Shown: in pieces, positions 52,023 through 59,826 of the stretch
Layout of the letters: each line of letters opens with the position of its first letter
Position numbering within the stretch: position 1 is the first letter of the stretch
Position numbers and translations under genes: made by a program
NCBI GenBank assembly: GCA_910577815.1
Contig: CAJTNO010000002.1
Coordinates: 1-64,000 of the forward strand
Length of the DNA: 64,000 nucleotides
DNA from: an uncultured Christensenella sp.
GTDB taxonomy: Bacteria; Bacillota; Clostridia; Christensenellales; CAG-917
Reading direction: 5' to 3'
The notes under the pieces: generated by a model
Told to the model about the DNA's origin: nothing
The model's input: the letters and a program-made list of their open reading frames with translations, nothing else
The model's database searches: none

Positions 52023-52473
52023 CCTTAAACACCTCTTTCACCTGCTCAAACAGACTTGCTACACGGTCCTCTTGATTGCTTACGCTGTCCTTGTCCATTC
52101 CAAGCGCAAGTCGCTGTCCCTTTTGTATCTTCTGTAAGCTGTCAACTATCTTCTCAAATCGACTTAAATTTATTTTGTCTTCCGACGCACACTCCTCCAA
52201 ACAATGTTCAGCCATATCCAATGCTTTGTTAAACACTGAAATATGACGCTCGTTTATATAACTTGCCGATGTTATCTGCTTATTAAGAACATTTTCTATG
52301 ATTTTGTTCTCTTTGTGCCGTTTGATTGTTCGTTTTTCGTCCAACCAATTTGCAGAGTGCTTTCTCGCCAACGCATAAGGTATTTTTTCTTTCTCTGCAA
52401 ATTCTTTAACCGTCGCATAGTCGCCTGTGATAAATCTACGGCGAAGTTTTACCCAATCATATTTTACATTCAC
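52000..52473 (-). CDS. terS: Terminase small subunit-like protein
   Basis: 157 residues from GTG 52473 (AAGGAG upstream, about 11 bp). MNVKYDWVKLRRRFITGDYATVKEFAEKEKIPYALARKHSANWLDEKR is a phage terminase small-subunit-type HTH, followed by coiled helices (FNKALDMAEHCLEECASE). The ORF can be extended to 52533 but that crosses a terminator hairpin. Confidence 0.72.
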   Translation of the reverse strand: MNVKYDWVKLRRRFITGDYATVKEFAEKEKIPYALARKHSANWLDEKRTIKRHKENKIIENVLNKQITSASYINERHISVFNKALDMAEHCLEECASEDKINLSRFEKIVDSLQKIQKGQRLALGMDKDSVSNQEDRVASLFEQVKEVFKDEPDGAK

Positions 52474-52496
52474 AAACAACCATCTCCTTTTTACAA

Positions 52497-52529
52497 TGAA
52501 AAAGCACACCCTTTCGAGCGCGCTATTTT
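52497..52529 (-). terminator. Terminator between early and late prophage genes
   Basis: Minus strand AGCGCGCTC-GAAA-GGGTGTGCT then TTTTTC. It marks the early/late boundary; 52530-52630 is AT-rich and may hold the late promoter, though I see no consensus. Confidence 0.55.
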
Positions 52530-52630
52530 TCACATTATTTTTTTAAGTTATACAGAAGATTACACTACTCTCATACACTTTTAACCACTATCATACTAAC
52601 ACGATATATGTGTACGATGTGTGTACACTT

Positions 52631-53074
52631 TTAATAATTTGCATATTTTTTCAAGGCTTTTAGCTTCAATCTCTTTATTCCCTCAAAACTGTACCCCATA
52701 TTACGTGCCACGTCTATAAGTGCTTTACACTCTATGTAATACGACCATAGCACCTCTCGGTACAATGCCGTAAGTGCATTTAGTTTCACTTGTATGTAAA
52801 TTAATTGATGTTCAGAGTCTAACTGCATCTGAGCAATTTCCGAATTAAGGTCCTCCCATTTTATCGCTACGCTTTCCACCTTGTTGCGATACTCTCCACC
52901 GTCAACACGTATTCCGTCATAAGCTACAGCCTTCAATACAGTATATTCCTCTTCATACGATTTACGTCGTTTCTTAAAAAACTCAATTCGTCTCTGTAAC
53001 TCGCGATACTGCGCCAATTCGTCCACTGCAATATTAAGCCGCGCGTCTTTATACCTTTTTTCTTTCTGCATCAT
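52631..53074 (-). CDS. ArpU/RinA-like late transcription regulator
   Basis: 147 residues. Charged coiled N-terminus and the sigma70-region-4-like end LWSYYIECKALIDVARNMGYSFEGIKRLKLKALKKYANY. Located immediately before terS as in phages whose late operon it activates. Overlaps the upstream gene by 26 bp. Confidence 0.68.
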   Translation of the reverse strand: MMQKEKRYKDARLNIAVDELAQYRELQRRIEFFKKRRKSYEEEYTVLKAVAYDGIRVDGGEYRNKVESVAIKWEDLNSEIAQMQLDSEHQLIYIQVKLNALTALYREVLWSYYIECKALIDVARNMGYSFEGIKRLKLKALKKYANY

Positions 53075-53471
53075 TCAACTCCTCCAACCTCTTCTCTGCT
53101 TCCTCTTTGGTCTTAAACGCAAAACTTATTCTGGCTTCAAGGTATTCGCTTGCTTCCTTGTGATAACCGCATAGATACACTTCGTCTGAGCGGATTTCGA
53201 TTGCCTCTACTTTCATTGCGAATATATCCCCTACAAAATACGGGTCATTCAATATCCACATTTCATCGCCAACTTTACAAGGTGCTTTGAGGAGCGTGCC
53301 GTTTTCGAGTTCGTCCTCTAACTCGGCAAGACGGTTTGCAATCTCTGTAAATTTGAAATACGCTTCACATTCGCCATCGCTACGATTACAACCGTTAGGC
53401 TCACCTAAATAGTGGCAATCTTTACAAAACTCATATTCGTAATCTGTATCTCTGTTTGTCAATCTTTCCAT
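53049..53471 (-). CDS. Prophage protein with N-terminal cysteine cluster
   Basis: 140 residues. MERLTNRDTDYEYEFCKDCHYLGEPNGC then TEIANRLAELEDELENGTLLKAPCKVGDEMWIL, a type widespread in Bacillota prophages (N-terminal Cys region plus beta domain). Function unknown. Confidence 0.65.
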   Translation of the reverse strand: MERLTNRDTDYEYEFCKDCHYLGEPNGCNRSDGECEAYFKFTEIANRLAELEDELENGTLLKAPCKVGDEMWILNDPYFVGDIFAMKVEAIEIRSDEVYLCGYHKEASEYLEARISFAFKTKEEAEKRLEELNDAERKKV

Positions 53472-53480
53472 ATCTCCCTC

Positions 53481-54140
53481 CTAATTTGCCTCAATCGGTT
53501 GGCAGTACATCCAACTTTGAGGAGCGCGTGTTATCCTTTTTCTAAAATGCGTTGCCCACATTGATTTATAACTTAATCTATGGCATTCGCCGCAAAAATC
53601 ATTGTGCCAAACAAATTCATCAGGAGACATATCAACTGGCACGTGTGCACATAGGTCACAATCTGGGTGATTACTGCGAACCCAAAACTCTCCCAGTTCT
53701 CTCGGATTGTCGTATATAACAAGGTCGGAGATATGCCAACCATAAACAATGTCATTGCGCCCATATTTCACCAACTCACCAAATGTCAAACAAGTCTGCT
53801 TCAAATCTTCGGGAGTAATAAAATATGGACTATCAGTGTTTCCGTCATAATCGCCATATCGGTTTATCCTATCGCAGACGAACTCGCCGATAATCTTGCC
53901 ATTCCACTCATTGCAATCATCATGAAATTGCCTTTCCCAATCAGACATTTCATGGTAATGACTTGACGACCATTTATTTCCTCTGCCAAAAACAATCGGA
54001 AATCCTTTTGTACAGTAGATATAGCACTTGAATGGAGTTTTCAGTTTAGGGCGGTTTTTGCGTACCTCGATTAACTTTTCCCTTTTTTCTATAAGCTCAC
54101 ACCATTTCGGTTGAATTGATAACATAACTGCTTTACTCAT
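53481..54140 (-). CDS. ASCH-domain protein
   Basis: 219 residues. MSKAVMLSIQPKWCELIEKREKLIEVRKNRPKLKTPFKCYIYCT is the ASCH beta-barrel opening with the Lys/Glu pair (EKLIEVRK); GKIIGEFVCDRI follows. A Cys/His-rich tail (CDLCAHVPVD...FCGECHRLSY, about 166-192) looks like a metal site. ASCH domains bind RNA or modified nucleotides. Confidence 0.78.
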   Translation of the reverse strand: MSKAVMLSIQPKWCELIEKREKLIEVRKNRPKLKTPFKCYIYCTKGFPIVFGRGNKWSSSHYHEMSDWERQFHDDCNEWNGKIIGEFVCDRINRYGDYDGNTDSPYFITPEDLKQTCLTFGELVKYGRNDIVYGWHISDLVIYDNPRELGEFWVRSNHPDCDLCAHVPVDMSPDEFVWHNDFCGECHRLSYKSMWATHFRKRITRAPQSWMYCQPIEAN

Positions 54141-54412
54141 TCCCCAATCACCTCCGCAAGTAGTTCGTCTATATTTTCCTCAACCTCACAAACTGCGGAT
54201 TGTCCTTGCCAGTTGTGCATTTCAAGACAATGTTCCTCAATTTTGTCAATCTTTTCTTTCAACCTTTCCGCAAACTCTCTCACGGCTTGCTTTTCGTGTT
54301 CCAATACTGCGCGGACACAAGAGCAACCCTCATTGTAAATCTTGCAATCAGAACACTCGTTGTTGCCTTCCTCGCAATCCTTTCTTTCTTGTAATACTTC
54401 TTCGTAAGTCAT
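54137..54412 (-). CDS. Small cysteine-containing prophage protein
   Basis: 91 residues. CEEGNNECSDCKIYNEGCSCVRAVLEHEKQAVREFAERLKEKIDKIEE: clustered cysteines then a charged helix; start overlaps the next gene by 4 bp. Function unknown. Confidence 0.6.
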   Translation of the reverse strand: MTYEEVLQERKDCEEGNNECSDCKIYNEGCSCVRAVLEHEKQAVREFAERLKEKIDKIEEHCLEMHNWQGQSAVCEVEENIDELLAEVIGE

Positions 54413-54415
54413 ACT

Positions 54416-54823
54416 TCACTCCTTTGTCAGTTCTGCCAGTCGGCGTTCAGCTTCTTCAAATTGCCCCTCTACATATGGAATCGAATAAATTCTGCCTCTT
54501 TCCATATAATTGAGTTCTTTCATTCTAACCCGAGTACCGTCGTTTTCTATAAAATCTTCTATATCCCTTAAACACGGCAACTCCACAATCTCGCCCTTGC
54601 ACTCCGCCTGTTCCTTGTTCTTGTAGGCAAGCCACTTTGTGCCGTAATCGCAATAAAGCACATTAAGTTCATAGTGTAAACTATACGCAACAAACACATT
54701 CTCATTCTCTAAATAATCCGAATAGCCTATTTGATAATATTCACCACTATTTGTAGGAGTTGTAATCCACACCCAGTCGCCTACTTCAAGGCTTTTCAGT
54801 TGCTCTATCGTCAATGGTTTCAT
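54416..54823 (-). CDS. Small prophage protein
   Basis: 135 residues from ATG 54823 (AAGGAAG upstream; a GTG at 54853 would add 10). MKPLTIEQLKSLEVGDWVWITTPTNSGEYYQI then ALHYELN-like strands and a Glu/Arg-rich end EEAERRLAELTKE shared in style with the 53049 gene. Function unknown. Confidence 0.6.
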   Translation of the reverse strand: MKPLTIEQLKSLEVGDWVWITTPTNSGEYYQIGYSDYLENENVFVAYSLHYELNVLYCDYGTKWLAYKNKEQAECKGEIVELPCLRDIEDFIENDGTRVRMKELNYMERGRIYSIPYVEGQFEEAERRLAELTKE

Positions 54824-54857
54824 TTTGTTTTTACTTCCTTGTAATGTTTCCACATGC

Positions 54858-55130
54858 TCACTCTCCTTTCAGATACTCTTGCAGGGCTTCTTCAAATCTG
54901 TCTACATAAATATAGTCGTTTCCCCACGCATCTTGTTGTGGGAATATATCTCTGACAAATCTTACAAAGTCCGCGCCGTTGATGTAGCCTGCTTTATGCA
55001 AATCCTCTGCCACATATTGCGCTGCTTCTTCTTTGTCCTCCGAACCTGCTAAATCGTTATCACCAATGGCTATGTCTATTGCCAAAAGTGCAATTCCTTC
55101 TATCTTCTTAATCTGCTCTTGCTTGTTCAT
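54858..55130 (-). CDS. Small acidic prophage protein
   Basis: 90 residues from ATG 55130 (GGGAGGAGAAAG upstream). MNKQEQIKKIEGIALLAIDIAIGDNDLAG...KAGYINGADFVRFVRDIFPQQDAWGND. No family recognised. Confidence 0.6.
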   Translation of the reverse strand: MNKQEQIKKIEGIALLAIDIAIGDNDLAGSEDKEEAAQYVAEDLHKAGYINGADFVRFVRDIFPQQDAWGNDYIYVDRFEEALQEYLKGE

Positions 55131-55290
55131 TGCTCTTTCTCCTCCCAATACTCCAACACCGTTTTCACCGTCTTGCTCGTCGGCATTGCCTTGACCTTTA
55201 CCGTCCTTACGCTGTACCCGTTCTTTACAAGAACCTTTGCTACTTCGAGCCTGTCCTGCTCGTTTGATTAGTCATTCGCCTTCTGTCCAT
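55127..55290 (-). pseudogene. Possible frameshifted small prophage gene
   Basis: The frame ending at 55127 reads EQDRLEVAKVLVKNGYSVRTV...KTVLEYWEEKEQ but has no usable start after its upstream stop. A different frame just before it starts well (MDRRRMTNQ at 55290, MTN at 55275). Joining MTN to EQDRLEVAKVLVKNGY by removing 5 bases near 55265 would restore a typical small phage protein. Confidence 0.35.
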
Positions 55291-55406
55291 TACTTCTTTC
55301 TCCTCTTTTCATCTACAGCGTCTACAATCAGACTAATTATCTCCACGAGCATTAATGCGACCACCAACCCGATTGCTACTCCCAAAACTATGTATAATAT
55401 TGTCAT
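55290..55406 (-). CDS. 38-residue membrane peptide
   Basis: MTILYIVLGVAIGLVVALMLVEIISLIVDAV then DEKRRKK: a single transmembrane helix with a basic tail. ATG 55406 has GAGGAAGAG upstream. Its stop overlaps the next ATG (TAATG). Function unknown. Confidence 0.5.
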   Translation of the reverse strand: MTILYIVLGVAIGLVVALMLVEIISLIVDAVDEKRRKK

Positions 55407-55419
55407 TGCTCTTCCTCTA

Positions 55420-55845
55420 CTATTTCAAAATAATTTTGATTTGCTGTACCTGCTTATCCGTCAGATACCACTGCTGCTTCTCATAAGCTGATGTTTCTCT
55501 CGGACATTTTCGTGCTCCGCACTTTACGACTACCTCCAACCTCTCTTTCACTGTGCATTGCTTGCATTCCGGAGCCATATCCCCGAAATAAAAATTGTAT
55601 TGACTTAATCTCGCTCTCAACCCGTCTTTGTACTTTGCTATTTCTGCATTTACCTCTGAGATTGTCGGCGCATATCTGCTTGTCTGCAAAATTTTCTTAA
55701 CCGCAGTTTTAACAACCTCATACTGTTCGTTTTCGAACATAATTTCCCAAGCATCACGCGTTGCTTCCGCTCCTGCTTTCTCATATGCTCTTGGAAATAT
55801 CGCATATATTGCTGCAAGTAGTTTGCTTGTCTCTGCTTTTGTCAT
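55420..55845 (-). CDS. Helicase loader (G39P-like)
   Basis: 141 residues. MTKAETSKLLAAIYAIFPRAYEKAGAEATRDAWEIMFENEQYEVVKTAVKKILQTSRYAPTISEVNAEI follows the replicative helicase loader/inhibitor pattern of SPP1 G39P. Four cysteines (CKQCTVKE...CGARKCPRE) form a possible metal site in the tail. Overlaps the initiator gene by 4 bp; no phage helicase is present, so it would load the host helicase. Confidence 0.72.
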   Translation of the reverse strand: MTKAETSKLLAAIYAIFPRAYEKAGAEATRDAWEIMFENEQYEVVKTAVKKILQTSRYAPTISEVNAEIAKYKDGLRARLSQYNFYFGDMAPECKQCTVKERLEVVVKCGARKCPRETSAYEKQQWYLTDKQVQQIKIILK

Positions 55846-56576
55846 AAATCTATTACCCCCGCTTCTCCATTCTCTTTGTTTAGCAAGTCTAAGAACGGAT
55901 TACCTGTTATCGTTTTGCTTTCTCTGTTTGATGTCCTGGCTGATGTTTTATCTTCTCTTTCCCAAGTTCGCACTGCCGCTTTCCAATCTTTCATTTTGTT
56001 TTTACCGACCATCCATCCTTTGCTTTGATAAAAGTCATAAAACTTCTCTGCGTCCACCATATTCTTACGTTCTTGACAATAATCTCGTATTTCTTCAAGT
56101 GTGGGTGGAATAAAGCGTGTCGCTTTTTCTTTGGGGATTACACAGTAATCCCTTTCTTTTTTATCTCTATAATTATCAATATCTTTATCAGAAGTATTAT
56201 TAGATGGAGGTGTAATTTTTTCACCTTCGCGGTGTAATTTCTTCACCTCGTCGGTGTAATTTTTACACCTTGATGGTGTAATTTCTTCACCTTGTGCAGG
56301 TGTAGTTTTTACACCGTATTCAAATTTTCCATATTCACTTCTTCCTTTAGTTACCAAGCCCTTCTCAGATAGATTTTGAAGAATAGTTATTGCGGTCTTT
56401 TTGCTAATACCTGCCCAATCTTGGACAAATTGGAGCTTACCTCTGAACGCGCTTTCCCCGTCCTGCGAAAAGCCGTATATTAACGCAAATACTAACAATT
56501 CGTTCCCCTTAAGCCCAAGCTCGTTACGCATCCATCCGTGTATTACTATGTGATTTTCATTTCTTATTTCCGCCAT
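55842..56576 (-). CDS. Phage replication initiator (winged-helix, DnaD/replisome organiser-like)
   Basis: 244 residues. N-terminal winged helix (IVIHGWMRNELGLKGNELLVFALIYGFSQD...GISKKTAITILQNLSEKGLVTK), a central repetitive basic/acidic segment (about 88-125) encoded by the DNA iterons, and a C-terminal DnaD/replisome-organiser-like domain (RFIPPTLEEIRDYCQERKNMVDAEKFYDFYQSKGWMVGKNKMKDWKAAVRTWE). Coding the origin inside the initiator gene is a lambda-like arrangement. Confidence 0.82.
   Translation of the reverse strand: MAEIRNENHIVIHGWMRNELGLKGNELLVFALIYGFSQDGESAFRGKLQFVQDWAGISKKTAITILQNLSEKGLVTKGRSEYGKFEYGVKTTPAQGEEITPSRCKNYTDEVKKLHREGEKITPPSNNTSDKDIDNYRDKKERDYCVIPKEKATRFIPPTLEEIRDYCQERKNMVDAEKFYDFYQSKGWMVGKNKMKDWKAAVRTWEREDKTSARTSNRESKTITGNPFLDLLNKENGEAGVIDL
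56209..56315. repeat. Five iterons, probable phage replication origin
   Basis: Five 17-bp imperfect palindromes of the form GGTGTAATTTNTTCACC or GGTGTARTTTTTACACC start at 56209, 56231, 56253, 56275 and 56299: spacing 22, 22, 22 and 24 bp, about two helical turns, so all face one side of the DNA. Confidence 0.82.
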
Positions 56577-56589
56577 AACTTTCTCCTTT

Positions 56590-57168
56590 TTAACCGTTTA
56601 GATTATCGGTTTCTCCTATGAAATCATAGAATTTCAATAAAGCTTTTTCTTGAACTTTATTTGACTTATTTGCTTTTATAACAGCTTTAAGATGCAAGTC
56701 GAATAAATGCTTAACCTCACGTCTGGCATTCTCATAGCCTTGCTTAAGCCCATCGTGATAGCCTTTTGCAGGGCGGCTTTCTGCTATCCCAAACTTACCC
56801 TCACCTTGTCCACCTGCCGTCTTATTACGCATCTGATAACCTGCAAGAGCGTAATCGTATATGTAATATTGCTCCGTCTTATCCAAATCCTCTTGAGCAC
56901 AGTACACAAACTCAATCTTCCATCCGGTTGGATTTTGTTCATTGTACAATCCGTGCTTTTTGATAGATAGGTCAATGTGCTGATAACCGCTTAAATGCTG
57001 TGCAAGGCGCGTAAGCAAGTGCTTTGCCTGCCCTACATATCCAAACTTGAAACCGCCCTCTTCGCGTGTCAGAATGTAAATCCCGCTTTCCTCCGTTATA
57101 CTTGGATTGACTGACAGAATACGCTGTTTATTCTTCGCTTCTATTGCTTTAATCTGCTGATATGTCAT
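56590..57168 (-). CDS. GIY-YIG nuclease family protein
   Basis: 192 residues. The GIY and YIG equivalents are SGIYILTRE (about 27-35) and FGYVGQAKHLLTRLAQH (about 42-58), with a later YYIYDYALAGYQMRNKTAGGQGEGKFG. Full catalytic pattern is present (R53, E107-like). Encoded between NinB-like and initiator genes, so a role in phage recombination or as a homing-type enzyme is possible. Confidence 0.8.
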   Translation of the reverse strand: MTYQQIKAIEAKNKQRILSVNPSITEESGIYILTREEGGFKFGYVGQAKHLLTRLAQHLSGYQHIDLSIKKHGLYNEQNPTGWKIEFVYCAQEDLDKTEQYYIYDYALAGYQMRNKTAGGQGEGKFGIAESRPAKGYHDGLKQGYENARREVKHLFDLHLKAVIKANKSNKVQEKALLKFYDFIGETDNLNG

Positions 57169-57674
57169 TTCTCACCCCATAAGCTCTTTAACTCCGCCAA
57201 TTCATCCGGAGTTCTCGTTTCTATTTCGTTATCCTTACAATCTGCAATTAGCAGGTCTATAAGTCTGCCCATTTGCTCACTGTTATACACAGACGAACCA
57301 TAATAACACTTTACATTGCAATACCCTGGCGTACGCTTACAATCTCCAGTGACCTCACACAGCCACCCCTCGCCTTTTGCCGTCCATATCTCTGTAAAGC
57401 GTTCTATCTCACTTTCCTTGACTGGTATATAAACAAAGGCTCCTATATCTTTTATGTATTCCTTATAAATGTCTAAGCTCTTGAGAGGGCGTGTACCGCG
57501 TATAGACAACACCTTTGCCAACTTGTCTGCCATTGTCCAAAAATAGGCATTAGCATTCAATGTGCGCTTTTCTCTATGCTTCTTAACCTCTATGTCAACA
57601 AATTCGTCTCCGCGCTTTACAAGCTCCTCAACGACCACCGTAATGCTTGCCGTTGCTTGCCCCGTATGTTTCAT
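57165..57674 (-). CDS. NinB-like phage recombination protein
   Basis: 169 residues. ASITVVVEELVKRGDEFVDIEVKKHREKRTLNANAYFWTMADKLAKVL resembles NinB/Orf-type recombination mediators by its RSLNANAYFW motif; the later cysteines (CEVTGDCKRTPGYCNVKCYY) are variable. Adjacent to the Rad52-like gene, consistent with a recombination pair. Confidence 0.6.
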   Translation of the reverse strand: MKHTGQATASITVVVEELVKRGDEFVDIEVKKHREKRTLNANAYFWTMADKLAKVLSIRGTRPLKSLDIYKEYIKDIGAFVYIPVKESEIERFTEIWTAKGEGWLCEVTGDCKRTPGYCNVKCYYGSSVYNSEQMGRLIDLLIADCKDNEIETRTPDELAELKSLWGEK

Positions 57675-57684
57675 AATTCACCTC

Positions 57685-58395
57685 TCAGAACGGCAATCCA
57701 TCTTCTTCTGATATAGGTTGCATATCTCGGTAATCCATTATTGTTTTTGCTGCTACTTTCGACTCCTGCCCGGCTGATGACTTTATAATCTGAAGAAGTT
57801 CATCGTCACTAAGTTCGTTAAATGCTCGTTTATCTTTTGTCTGATACTTGCAAGCTTTCTCATAAGTCATTGTTTCAGACGGTTTATTAGTATTATTTGA
57901 ACGCATACCAAACTCGTAAATAACTTCGCCATCGCCACTTATCTGCAACTTGCTTATCTTGCTATCCTGACATTCAAAAATGAGTACCTTGAAGTTGCGG
58001 AAGGATGGAACATATTTGTTATTCTTTTGCTCTGTTCTGCCTTTGATGTAAATAAACGGTGTAGTATATAGTTCTCTTCCAATTCCCCAGTTAAAGCAAG
58101 CGCGCTTAAAGCTATCAGATGCCTCGCCTTTCTCTTTCTCGGTATTGCTTTCCGTTCCGCAATCGTCTTTCCAAATCCAATCTTTCTTTGCATCGTCGTA
58201 GATTCCGACGGAGCAGAACATATTGCCCTTAACCTCGTAATGGCGACGTTGCCAATTCTCTGGACCTACAGCCTCATCAAGAATGTTTTGGTCGCAACGA
58301 GCATCCTTATATAACAACAAACTAAATCCATTTTGATTACAGGTTCCAACCCTTGCATCTACTTCATCTGCTTTCAATGTTCTAAATCTTTTCAT
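57685..58395 (-). CDS. Single-strand annealing protein, Rad52/Sak-like
   Basis: 236 residues. MKRFRTLKADEVDARVGTCNQNGFSLLLYKDARCDQNILDEAVGPENWQRRHYEVKGNMFCSVGIYDD and the WKDDCGTESNTEKEKGEASDSFKRACFNWGIGRELY core are typical of the Rad52-type phage annealase group. Anneals phage ssDNA during recombination. Confidence 0.85.
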   Translation of the reverse strand: MKRFRTLKADEVDARVGTCNQNGFSLLLYKDARCDQNILDEAVGPENWQRRHYEVKGNMFCSVGIYDDAKKDWIWKDDCGTESNTEKEKGEASDSFKRACFNWGIGRELYTTPFIYIKGRTEQKNNKYVPSFRNFKVLIFECQDSKISKLQISGDGEVIYEFGMRSNNTNKPSETMTYEKACKYQTKDKRAFNELSDDELLQIIKSSAGQESKVAAKTIMDYRDMQPISEEDGLPF

Positions 58396-58404
58396 ATTCC
58401 CTCC

Positions 58405-58641
58405 TTAATTGTTTTTAAATCTCTCATCCCACGCACTCGTTATTTCCCCGACTCCGCACGGAACAAGAAATTCATCTAAATGCAGGCACTCTTTCTTCTT
58501 AGGTTTAAATATTTCATCTAAGCATCTGTAAAGAGCATCTACCCCAACTATGTCTTCCCGATATCCGTCTATAATGACATCAAAGATATCATCGGACTGT
58601 ATACAGCTACGTATAATTTCAACCTTATTAACACGTTCCAT
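58405..58641 (-). CDS. Small early prophage protein
   Basis: 78 residues from ATG 58641 (GAGGTG upstream; the ORF opens further but the 84-residue gene ends just before). MERVNKVEIIRSCIQSDDIFDVIIDGYREDIVG... Function unknown. Confidence 0.55.
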   Translation of the reverse strand: MERVNKVEIIRSCIQSDDIFDVIIDGYREDIVGVDALYRCLDEIFKPKKKECLHLDEFLVPCGVGEITSAWDERFKNN

Positions 58642-58642
58642 A

Positions 58643-58897
58643 TCACACCTCAATAACTTTATAGCCGTTAAGTTCAACAAACCTTTCGTCATCACCTGCA
58701 CTTACCGGCAATCCAAGTTTGTCTATACTCTCAAATGTCTGCACAAAAAATTTACCCTCTGTAATACTCCATCTTGCCCCGAGACCGCAAAGCTCCACTC
58801 CCGTTTCCTGCTTACACTCTTCCTGCAAACGCTTAGCTTCCATTCCAAGTGCAATAAGCTTATTAAGGTAATAAATTGCTTTACTGTTCTTTTCCAT
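58643..58897 (-). CDS. Small early prophage protein
   Basis: 84 residues, helical start (MEKNSKAIYYLNKLIALGMEAKRLQEECKQETGVELCGLGARWSI). ATG lies inside the end of the upstream mini-gene (58881-59006). Function unknown. Confidence 0.55.
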   Translation of the reverse strand: MEKNSKAIYYLNKLIALGMEAKRLQEECKQETGVELCGLGARWSITEGKFFVQTFESIDKLGLPVSAGDDERFVELNGYKVIEV

Positions 58898-59006
58898 TGC
58901 TCTGCTCCTTTGTTATAGCTTCCATAATGCTAACTGTGTCACCGTACCTGGCTATAAGTGCAAGCAATACATCTGCTACATTGTCTATTGACTTGCCTAT
59001 ACTCAT
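58881..59006 (-). CDS. 41-residue early prophage peptide
   Basis: MSIGKSIDNVADVLLALIARYGDTVSIMEAITKEQSNGKEQ. ATG 59006 overlaps the upstream stop (ATGA) and its tail overlaps the next start, so translation is coupled through all three genes. Function unknown. Confidence 0.5.
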   Translation of the reverse strand: MSIGKSIDNVADVLLALIARYGDTVSIMEAITKEQSNGKEQ

Positions 59007-59308
59007 TGCTGTACTCCCTGATAGTCCTTAAATCTGAACGGAGGTATTTCCTTTGTTCTGATTTTCTTTGGAGTAACCACGCGCTCTTTCCTTTCTTCTT
59101 TCACAACCTCATTTGCCTTAGGCTCAAAATAATCAAGATAGACAGCGGTTGACACCTTGCCTCTGATGTCAAGTCCGCACGTAGTTTTACGCTTAATGTT
59201 GCGAATGAGTTTAGCCGCGTTAAAATACTGCATATCATTCAACTCCATAACGTCTTGAACTCCAAGTATGTCCTTGCTTAGAATTTCTTCACGTCTTGAT
59301 AACGTCAT
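59003..59308 (-). CDS. Early prophage DNA-binding-like protein
   Basis: 101 residues from ATG 59308 (AAGGAGGG upstream). MTLSRREEILSKDILGVQDVMELNDMQYFNAAKLIRNIKRKTTCGLDIRGKVSTAVYLDYF fits an excisionase-type winged helix; the tail is very basic. A candidate directionality factor for the integrase, or an early regulator. Confidence 0.55.
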   Translation of the reverse strand: MTLSRREEILSKDILGVQDVMELNDMQYFNAAKLIRNIKRKTTCGLDIRGKVSTAVYLDYFEPKANEVVKEERKERVVTPKKIRTKEIPPFRFKDYQGVQQ

Positions 59309-59318
59309 ATTTCCCTCC

Positions 59319-59510
59319 TTACTTCTCAAAGCATTTCAACAGCTTCTCTACAGACACGCCGAGCGCGTTGGCGACCTTACTTAAATTTTTGATAGTAGGA
59401 TTGCGCTTTCCTTTTTCATAAGCACAAATCGTGTTTTTCTTAAGTCCCACTCTTTTTGCCAATTCTTCTTGTGTTAAATTAGCGTTTAGTCGAAATTCCT
59501 TTAATGACAT
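59319..59510 (-). CDS. Cro-like HTH repressor
   Basis: 63 residues, a single XRE domain (MSLKEFRLNANLTQEELAKRVGLKKNTICAYEKGKRNPTIKNLSKVANALGVSVEKLLKCFEK). Divergent from the CI-like gene; first conventional gene of the leftward early operon. Confidence 0.8.
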   Translation of the reverse strand: MSLKEFRLNANLTQEELAKRVGLKKNTICAYEKGKRNPTIKNLSKVANALGVSVEKLLKCFEK

Positions 59511-59587
59511 TTCTTGCCCCCTTTGCTTGAAATCGTTTTAACAGTTTTAGCACCATCTTTCTTTGTCACTTCAATTTTCAATTCCAT
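59501..59587 (-). CDS. 28-residue peptide upstream of cro
   Basis: MELKIEVTKKDGAKTVKTIS...KCH from ATG 59587 with AATAGGAGAA upstream; its stop overlaps the Cro-like start by 10 bp. Translation of it would control access to the cro start. May be a leader peptide. Confidence 0.4.
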   Translation of the reverse strand: MELKIEVTKKDGAKTVKTISSKGGKKCH

Positions 59588-59626
59588 AAAAATTCTCCTA
59601 TTGCTTTTATTTTTATAATGCGTTAC

Positions 59627-59667
59627 AATAGGTCTTACGAGGGGCGGTTGCCCGCCCTTCTGCCTAT
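59627..59667. other. Extended hairpin in the early leader
   Basis: ATAGG...CCTAT outer arms with an inner GGGGCGG-TTG-CCCGCCC stem (59641-59661). It sits in the early mRNA between two mini-genes and could pause or end transcription. Confidence 0.45.
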
Positions 59668-59673
59668 CGACGA

Positions 59674-59802
59674 TTATTTGTCGTCACTTGGTTTTGAACA
59701 GTTCTTGTTTGGCTTGATAGTTATTACGATTTTGTCTGTGGTAGGATTTTCAATCGCTAACTTCAACATTTCAAGCAACTGTTCTTTTTCATAGTCTGTC
59801 AT
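59674..59802 (-). CDS. 42-residue first early peptide
   Basis: MTDYEKEQLLEMLKLAIENP then TTDKIVITIKPNKNCSKPSDDK from ATG 59802 with AAGGAGGCGG upstream. First reading frame after the strong leftward promoter. Function unknown. Confidence 0.5.
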   Translation of the reverse strand: MTDYEKEQLLEMLKLAIENPTTDKIVITIKPNKNCSKPSDDK

Positions 59803-59826
59803 ATTACCGCCTCCTTGTTCTTGTTA

